In this document: positions 7,669-10,856 of the stretch, piece after piece
How positions within the stretch are numbered: the first letter of the stretch is position 1
How the letters are laid out: every line of letters starts with the position of its first letter
Assembly: GCA_023390695.1 (NCBI GenBank)
Contig: JAEWCJ010000278.1
Coordinates: 1-10,856, forward strand
DNA: 10,856 nt
From: Pseudomonadota bacterium
Lineage (GTDB): Bacteria > Pseudomonadota > Alphaproteobacteria > Rhizobiales > Xanthobacteraceae
Reading direction: 5' to 3'
Translations under genes and position numbers: made by a program
The notes under the pieces: generated by a model
What the model was told of the DNA's origin: nothing
Database searches by the model: none
Seen by the model: only the letters and a program-made list of their open reading frames with translations

Positions 7669-7672
7669 AGGA
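7669..7672 (+). promoter_or_regulatory. manC: Ribosome binding site for manC (chosen start)
   Basis: AGGA lies 7 bases before ATG 7680. This site, with the conserved N-terminus, decides in favour of ATG 7680 over ATG 7623. Confidence 0.5.
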
Positions 7673-7679
7673 TTGTATA

Positions 7680-9092
7680 ATGCCTGAACCCATCATCCCG
7701 CTGATCATGTGCGGCGGCGCCGGCACCCGCCTGTGGCCGTCCTCCCGCGAGGGCCGGCCGAAGCAGTTCCTGCCGCTGCTCGGCGCGACATCCACATTCC
7801 AGGAGACGATGAAGCGGGTCTCCGATCCCGCCGTGTTCGGGCGGCCGATCGTTATCACCAACAATCAATATCGTTTCATCGTCGCCGAGCAGCTTGCCGA
7901 CATCGGCATCGAAGCCGATATCGTGCTGGAGCCCGCGCGCCGCGATTCCGGCCCGGCCATCGCTGCAGGGGCCGCCTTCGCTCACAAGCGCAGCGGCGAT
8001 CCCGTCGTGGTGGCGCTGGCCGCCGATCATATCGTTGCCGATGCCGCGGCGTTCGTCGCCGCCTGTCGCAAAGCGGCGGAGGCCGCCGCCGGCGGCCGCA
8101 TCGTGACATTCGGCGTCCGGCCGGATCGTGCGGCGACCGAATACGGTTACATCCGGCCCGGTTCTGCGAGCGGCGAGGACATCTTCGCCGTCGAGACCTT
8201 TGTCGAGAAGCCGGATGCGGCAACGGCGCAAAGCTATATCGAGCAGGGCTATCTCTGGAATTCCGGCAATTTCGTTTTCCGCGCGTCGGTGCTGCTCGAC
8301 GAATACCGGCAATTCGATGCCGAGTCGGTCGCGGCCGCGGAAGTGGCGGCGCGGGAAGCGGGCTCCGATCTCGGCTTCATCACGCTCGATACCGCAGCCT
8401 TCAGCGGGGCGCGGGCGATCTCGATCGATTATGCCGTGATGGAGAAGACGCAACGCGCCGCGGTGATTCCGGTCTCATACGGCTGGTCCGATGTCGGTTC
8501 CTGGCACGCGGTCTGGGAATTGTCGCCGAAGGATGCGGACGGCAATTCCGCGCAGGGCTCTGCCGTCTTCGTCGACAGCCGGAATTCCTATGTGTCTTCC
8601 GAGAAACCCCTGGTCGCCTTGTTCGGCGTCGAAAATCTCGTGGTGGTCGCCAGTGAGGATGCGGTCCTCATCGCCAATCGCGAGCATACCGCCGAGATGA
8701 AGAAGCTCGTGCAGAAGCTGAAAGGGGTCGCGCCCGCCGTCACTATCGATCATATCCGCATGCACCGGCCCTGGGGCAATTATCAGTCGCTAGACAATGG
8801 CGACCGCTATCAGGTCAAGCGCATCGTGGTGAAGAAAGGCGGACGTCTCTCGCTGCAATATCACAATCACCGCGCCGAACATTGGATCGTGGTGCGCGGC
8901 ACCGCCAAGGTCACGATCGGCGATGAGGTCAAGACCCTGCACGAGAACGAGTCGATCTATATTCCGATCGGCGCGCCGCACCGCCTCGAAAATCCCGGTA
9001 AGATCGACCTCGAACTGATCGAGGTGCAGACCGGCAGCTATCTCGGCGAGGACGACATCGTCCGCATCGAGGACGACTACCGGCGATCATAG
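7680..9092 (+). CDS. manC: Bifunctional mannose-1-phosphate guanylyltransferase / mannose-6-phosphate isomerase
   Basis: Makes GDP-mannose from mannose-1-phosphate and GTP, and in the bifunctional form also interconverts fructose-6-phosphate and mannose-6-phosphate; cytoplasmic. It has 470 residues, the usual length of the type II enzymes. N-terminal nucleotidyltransferase: GGAGTRLWP (12-20) with RPKQF (26-30) forms the GTP-binding signature, and FVEKPD starts at Phe174. A left-handed beta-helix/cupin-type C-terminus contains HRPWGNYQSL (from 362), LQYHNHRAEHW (392-402) with the likely metal ligands His395, His397 and His401 region, and IPIGAPHRLENPG. ATG 7680 is chosen because it has AGGA 7 bases upstream and begins just before the conserved IIPLIMCGG strand. 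An in-frame ATG at 7623 overlapping the epimerase stop would add 19 residues. It closes the tight operon run; a GC hairpin follows its stop. GDP-mannose may feed mannose itself or derived sugars made elsewhere. Confidence 0.95.
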   Translation: MPEPIIPLIMCGGAGTRLWPSSREGRPKQFLPLLGATSTFQETMKRVSDPAVFGRPIVITNNQYRFIVAEQLADIGIEADIVLEPARRDSGPAIAAGAAFAHKRSGDPVVVALAADHIVADAAAFVAACRKAAEAAAGGRIVTFGVRPDRAATEYGYIRPGSASGEDIFAVETFVEKPDAATAQSYIEQGYLWNSGNFVFRASVLLDEYRQFDAESVAAAEVAAREAGSDLGFITLDTAAFSGARAISIDYAVMEKTQRAAVIPVSYGWSDVGSWHAVWELSPKDADGNSAQGSAVFVDSRNSYVSSEKPLVALFGVENLVVVASEDAVLIANREHTAEMKKLVQKLKGVAPAVTIDHIRMHRPWGNYQSLDNGDRYQVKRIVVKKGGRLSLQYHNHRAEHWIVVRGTAKVTIGDEVKTLHENESIYIPIGAPHRLENPGKIDLELIEVQTGSYLGEDDIVRIEDDYRRS

Positions 9093-9107
9093 CCTGCGAC
9101 CGGCAGG

Positions 9108-9124
9108 GGCCCCGTTCCGGGGCC
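9108..9124 (+). terminator. GC-rich stem-loop after manC, possible terminator
   Basis: A perfect 7-bp stem (GGCCCCG / CGGGGCC) with a 3-base TTC loop starts 16 bases after the manC stop. No T-run follows, so it is not a textbook intrinsic terminator. It could mark the 3' end of the operon transcript, attenuate, or protect from decay. Confidence 0.4.
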
Positions 9125-9146
9125 GCTCGCGGGCCAACTTCGATGC

Positions 9147-9175
9147 TTGGTTCCGCCTTTATTCAGACCTAAACT
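9147..9175 (+). promoter_or_regulatory. Weak candidate promoter upstream of the transaldolase
   Basis: TTGGTT (9147-9152), a 17-base spacer, then TAAACT (9170-9175) match the housekeeping-sigma boxes at 3 of 6 and 4 of 6 positions. It sits after the hairpin and about 50 bases before the transaldolase ATG, which is a sensible place. Such matches occur often by chance. The rest of the 9093-9227 gap shows nothing else. Confidence 0.25.
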
Positions 9176-9227
9176 CGCGGTTGAACGATACGAGCCCGGG
9201 AATTGAGTCAGAACGACGGATGACGCC

Positions 9228-9980
9228 ATGACGATCACGCTCAAAGATTTGAAGGTCAAGCTGTTCACCGACGGTGCCGACAAGGCGCAGATCGTCGAGA
9301 TGGCGAAGAATGCGTGGATCGCCGGCTTCACCACCAATCCCTCGCTGCTGAAAAAGGCGGGGGTGAAGGACTACGAAGCCTATGCCCGCGATGTCGTCTC
9401 GGCGGTGCCGGACCGGCACATTTCCTTCGAGGTGTTTTCCGACGACATTCCGGAAATGGTGGCGCAGGCGCGGGTGATCACGACCTGGGGTCCCAATGTC
9501 TTCGTCAAGCTCCCGGTCATGACCACGCGCAAGGAGCCGCTCTTCGAGGCCGTGCGCGCGCTCTCCCAGGACGGCGTGAAGATCAACCTGACGGCGATTT
9601 TCACGGCTGAGGATGCCGTGCGCAGCGTGGAGGCGCTGGCCGGCGGGGCGCAAGGCTGCGTCTCGGTCTTTGCCGGCCGGCTGGCCGATTTCGGCATCGA
9701 TTACCGGCCGCTGGTCGCCGACACCGTGGCGCGTGCGCGCAAAACCGCCAATGTCGAGGTGATCTGGGCGTCCACCCGCGAGGCCTACAACGTCGTCGAG
9801 GCCGACCAGATGGGCTGCCACATCATCACGGCACCCGCCGACGTTCTGAAGAAACTCCCCGCCCTCGGCACCCGGACCGGTGCGGAACTGGCGCTGGATG
9901 CGGTCAAGGCTTTCCGCGAGGACGCCCTGGCAGCAGGTCTGACGCTCGATCTGCCGGCGGACGTGCGCGCAGCGGAATAA
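9228..9980 (+). CDS. tal: Transaldolase family protein, compact form
   Basis: TIM-barrel Schiff-base aldolase that moves a dihydroxyacetone unit between sugar phosphates; cytoplasmic. At 250 residues it is closer in size to fructose-6-phosphate aldolase (about 220) than to E. coli TalB (about 317). The active-site residues follow the TalB pattern, however. FTDGAD gives Asp15 (TalB Asp17), TTNPSL gives Asn37 (Asn35), SFEV gives Glu68 (Glu96), VKLPV gives Schiff-base Lys94 (Lys132), INLT gives Thr122 (Thr156), and SVFAGR gives Ser146 and Phe148 (Ser176, Phe178). Fructose-6-phosphate aldolases have Gln and Tyr where Glu68 and Phe148 stand, so transaldolase chemistry is favoured. These alignments are by eye from remembered motifs. 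ATG 9228 has only a weak GGA site 7 bases upstream. It follows the polysaccharide operon after a hairpin and may be its own unit, or may supply sugar phosphates for surface-sugar synthesis. Confidence 0.9.
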   Translation: MTITLKDLKVKLFTDGADKAQIVEMAKNAWIAGFTTNPSLLKKAGVKDYEAYARDVVSAVPDRHISFEVFSDDIPEMVAQARVITTWGPNVFVKLPVMTTRKEPLFEAVRALSQDGVKINLTAIFTAEDAVRSVEALAGGAQGCVSVFAGRLADFGIDYRPLVADTVARARKTANVEVIWASTREAYNVVEADQMGCHIITAPADVLKKLPALGTRTGAELALDAVKAFREDALAAGLTLDLPADVRAAE

Positions 9981-10004
9981 GCTGGACGGCTTCTAAGCTG
10001 CTGC

Positions 10005-10020
10005 AAAAACCTGTGTTTTT
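10005..10020 (+). terminator. A/T stem-loop ending in a T-run, weak possible terminator
   Basis: AAAAAC and GTTTTT pair around a CTGT loop and the T-run continues to 10021, starting 24 bases after the transaldolase stop. The stem is almost all A-T and therefore weak. CTGC at 10001-10004 and GCAG at 10026-10029 could add an imperfect outer stem. Confidence 0.3.
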
Positions 10021-10103
10021 TCGGCGCAGGGCTGTAACGCTTTGAATCAAAACGTGTCCGGAGCCGGGTTTCGACACATCGCCACCCTTCAAGAGCCATG
10101 CTA

Positions 10104-10139
10104 GGGAACGGCGGGGGTTCCTGGTCGGGGTATCGGGGG
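10104..10139 (+). other. Four-run G-rich tract (possible G-quadruplex) before the oxidoreductase
   Basis: Four G-runs of 3, 5, 4 and 5 bases are separated by 6, 9 and 4 bases and end 11 bases before ATG 10151. The last two lie in the near-repeat TCGGGG-TA-TCGGGGG. The tract is on the coding strand and so would be in the leader RNA, and its last run is the only G-rich stretch near the start that could serve as ribosome site. Folding is not shown. The remainder of the 9981-10150 gap holds the weak stem-loop and no convincing promoter. Confidence 0.4.
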
Positions 10140-10150
10140 TAGCGTTACAA

Positions 10151-10856
10151 ATGACTTCTCAAGCGAAAAGCGGCGCCGGACGGCCGCTGCGGGTCGGCGT
10201 GATCGGCGTCGGCATCATGGGGGCGAATCACGCCCGGGTTTTTGCCGGGCTGCCGGATGTGCAGCTCGTGGCGGTGGCCGATCCCACCCAGGCGCAGCGG
10301 GACCTCGTGACCCGCGTGCTTGGCACGCCCGCTGTCGAGACCGCCGACGAACTGCTCGGCCTCGACATCGATGCGGTCACCATTGCGGCGCCCACGCATC
10401 TGCACCACGAGATGGCGCTGAAATGCATCGCGCGCGGCCTGCACGTTCTGGTCGAAAAACCGATCGCCTCCAATATTGAAGAAGGCCGCGAGATCATCGC
10501 CGCCGCCCGCAAGGCCGGCATCACGCTGATGGTCGGGCATGTCGAGCGCTTCAATCCCGCGGTCAAGGCGATCAAGGACGCGCTGCAGAACGAGGAAATC
10601 CTGTCGGTCGCGATCACGCGCGTGGGTCCGTTCCCGCCGCGCATGTCGAATGTCGGTGTGGTGATCGACCTCGCCGTGCACGACATCGATCTGATCCAGT
10701 ATTTCACCGACTCGGACATCGTCGAGGTGCAGCCGCAGGTCTCGAGCGCGGTTGCCGAGCGCGAGGATATCGCGCTGCTGCAATTCCGCACCGCCTCCGG
10801 CGTGCTCGCGCACATCAACACCAACTGGCTGACGCCGTTCAAGGCGCGCACCGTAC
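10151..10856 (+). CDS. Gfo/Idh/MocA family sugar oxidoreductase, 3' partial (GnnA-like)
   Basis: NAD(P)-dependent oxidoreductase acting on a sugar or sugar nucleotide. The frame is open to the right edge; 235 residues are visible of about 310-340 usual. The Rossmann domain has GVIGVGIMGANHAR with Gly19, Gly21 and Gly24; AAPTHLH and VEKPIA give the family EKP motif (Glu102-Lys103-Pro104). The start of the substrate domain has VGHVERFNPAV (from 128) and DLAVHDID with His177 near the expected catalytic site. The VGHVERFNPAV and VHDIDLI strings resemble UDP-GlcNAc 3-dehydrogenases such as GnnA, which with the aminotransferase GnnB makes the diamino sugar of some rhizobial lipid A. 3-oxidation of UDP-GlcNAcA is another possibility, as is an inositol dehydrogenase. 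ATG 10151 is the only ATG/GTG/TTG between the upstream in-frame stop at 10043 and the conserved region. The 170-base gap suggests its own transcriptional or translational control. Confidence 0.9.
   Translation, partial: MTSQAKSGAGRPLRVGVIGVGIMGANHARVFAGLPDVQLVAVADPTQAQRDLVTRVLGTPAVETADELLGLDIDAVTIAAPTHLHHEMALKCIARGLHVLVEKPIASNIEEGREIIAAARKAGITLMVGHVERFNPAVKAIKDALQNEEILSVAITRVGPFPPRMSNVGVVIDLAVHDIDLIQYFTDSDIVEVQPQVSSAVAEREDIALLQFRTASGVLAHINTNWLTPFKARTV

Noticed and set aside
7676..7681. Perfect TATAAT overlapping the manC start codon
   Set aside because: No -35 match at 16-18 bases upstream, and a transcript from it would begin inside the coding region, after the ATG.
1..10856. CRISPR arrays, tRNA/rRNA genes, insertion sequences, long repeats or defence-system genes
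   Set aside because: Looked for and none recognised. The window is almost wholly filled by recognisable sugar-metabolism and glycosyltransferase genes.

Overview
This window is a stretch of a surface-polysaccharide (EPS, capsule or O-antigen) biosynthesis locus. All eight genes are on the + strand and tightly packed. The high GC content, GTG/TTG starts, rhizobial-looking protein motifs and general gene style suggest an alphaproteobacterium of the Hyphomicrobiales (Rhizobiales), perhaps near Bradyrhizobium/Rhodopseudomonas. That placement is inference, because the window has no rRNA or taxonomic marker.

Layout: (1) 3-1709, asparagine-synthetase-type amidotransferase, cut by the left edge. (2) 1726-4038, one long ORF holding two complete GT4-type glycosyltransferases in tandem. 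(3) 4100-5233, a third GT4 glycosyltransferase. (4) 5314-6597, WbpO/TviB-type nucleotide-sugar 6-dehydrogenase. (5) 6610-7626, LpsL-type UDP-uronate 4-epimerase. (6) 7680-9092, bifunctional mannose-1-phosphate guanylyltransferase / mannose-6-phosphate isomerase. A short gap with a GC hairpin follows, then (7) 9228-9980, a compact transaldolase, a 170-base gap, and (8) 10151 to the right edge, a Gfo/Idh/MocA sugar oxidoreductase, cut by the window end.

How the genes fit together: genes 4 and 5 should make a UDP-hexuronic acid (an N-acetylated one if the WbpO/TviB resemblance holds), and gene 6 should make GDP-mannose. The three GT4 domains would add sugars to a lipid-linked repeat unit, and the AsnB-like enzyme may convert a uronic acid carboxylate to its amide, as proposed for WbpS. 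The transaldolase supplies or rearranges sugar phosphates. The last gene resembles UDP-GlcNAc 3-dehydrogenases (GnnA type), which would start a separate 3-amino-sugar route. No initiating transferase, flippase, polymerase or export gene is inside the window.

No clearly new biological system is visible. The points most worth a second look are: the tandem-glycosyltransferase fusion, which depends on a C6 tract (one C fewer would give a stop 8 bases before an ATG that starts the second enzyme); a 21-codon mini-ORF bridging two glycosyltransferase genes with stop/start overlaps at both ends; two competing in-frame starts for manC; and a G-rich block just upstream of the last gene. No tRNA, rRNA, CRISPR array, insertion sequence or long repeat was recognised.
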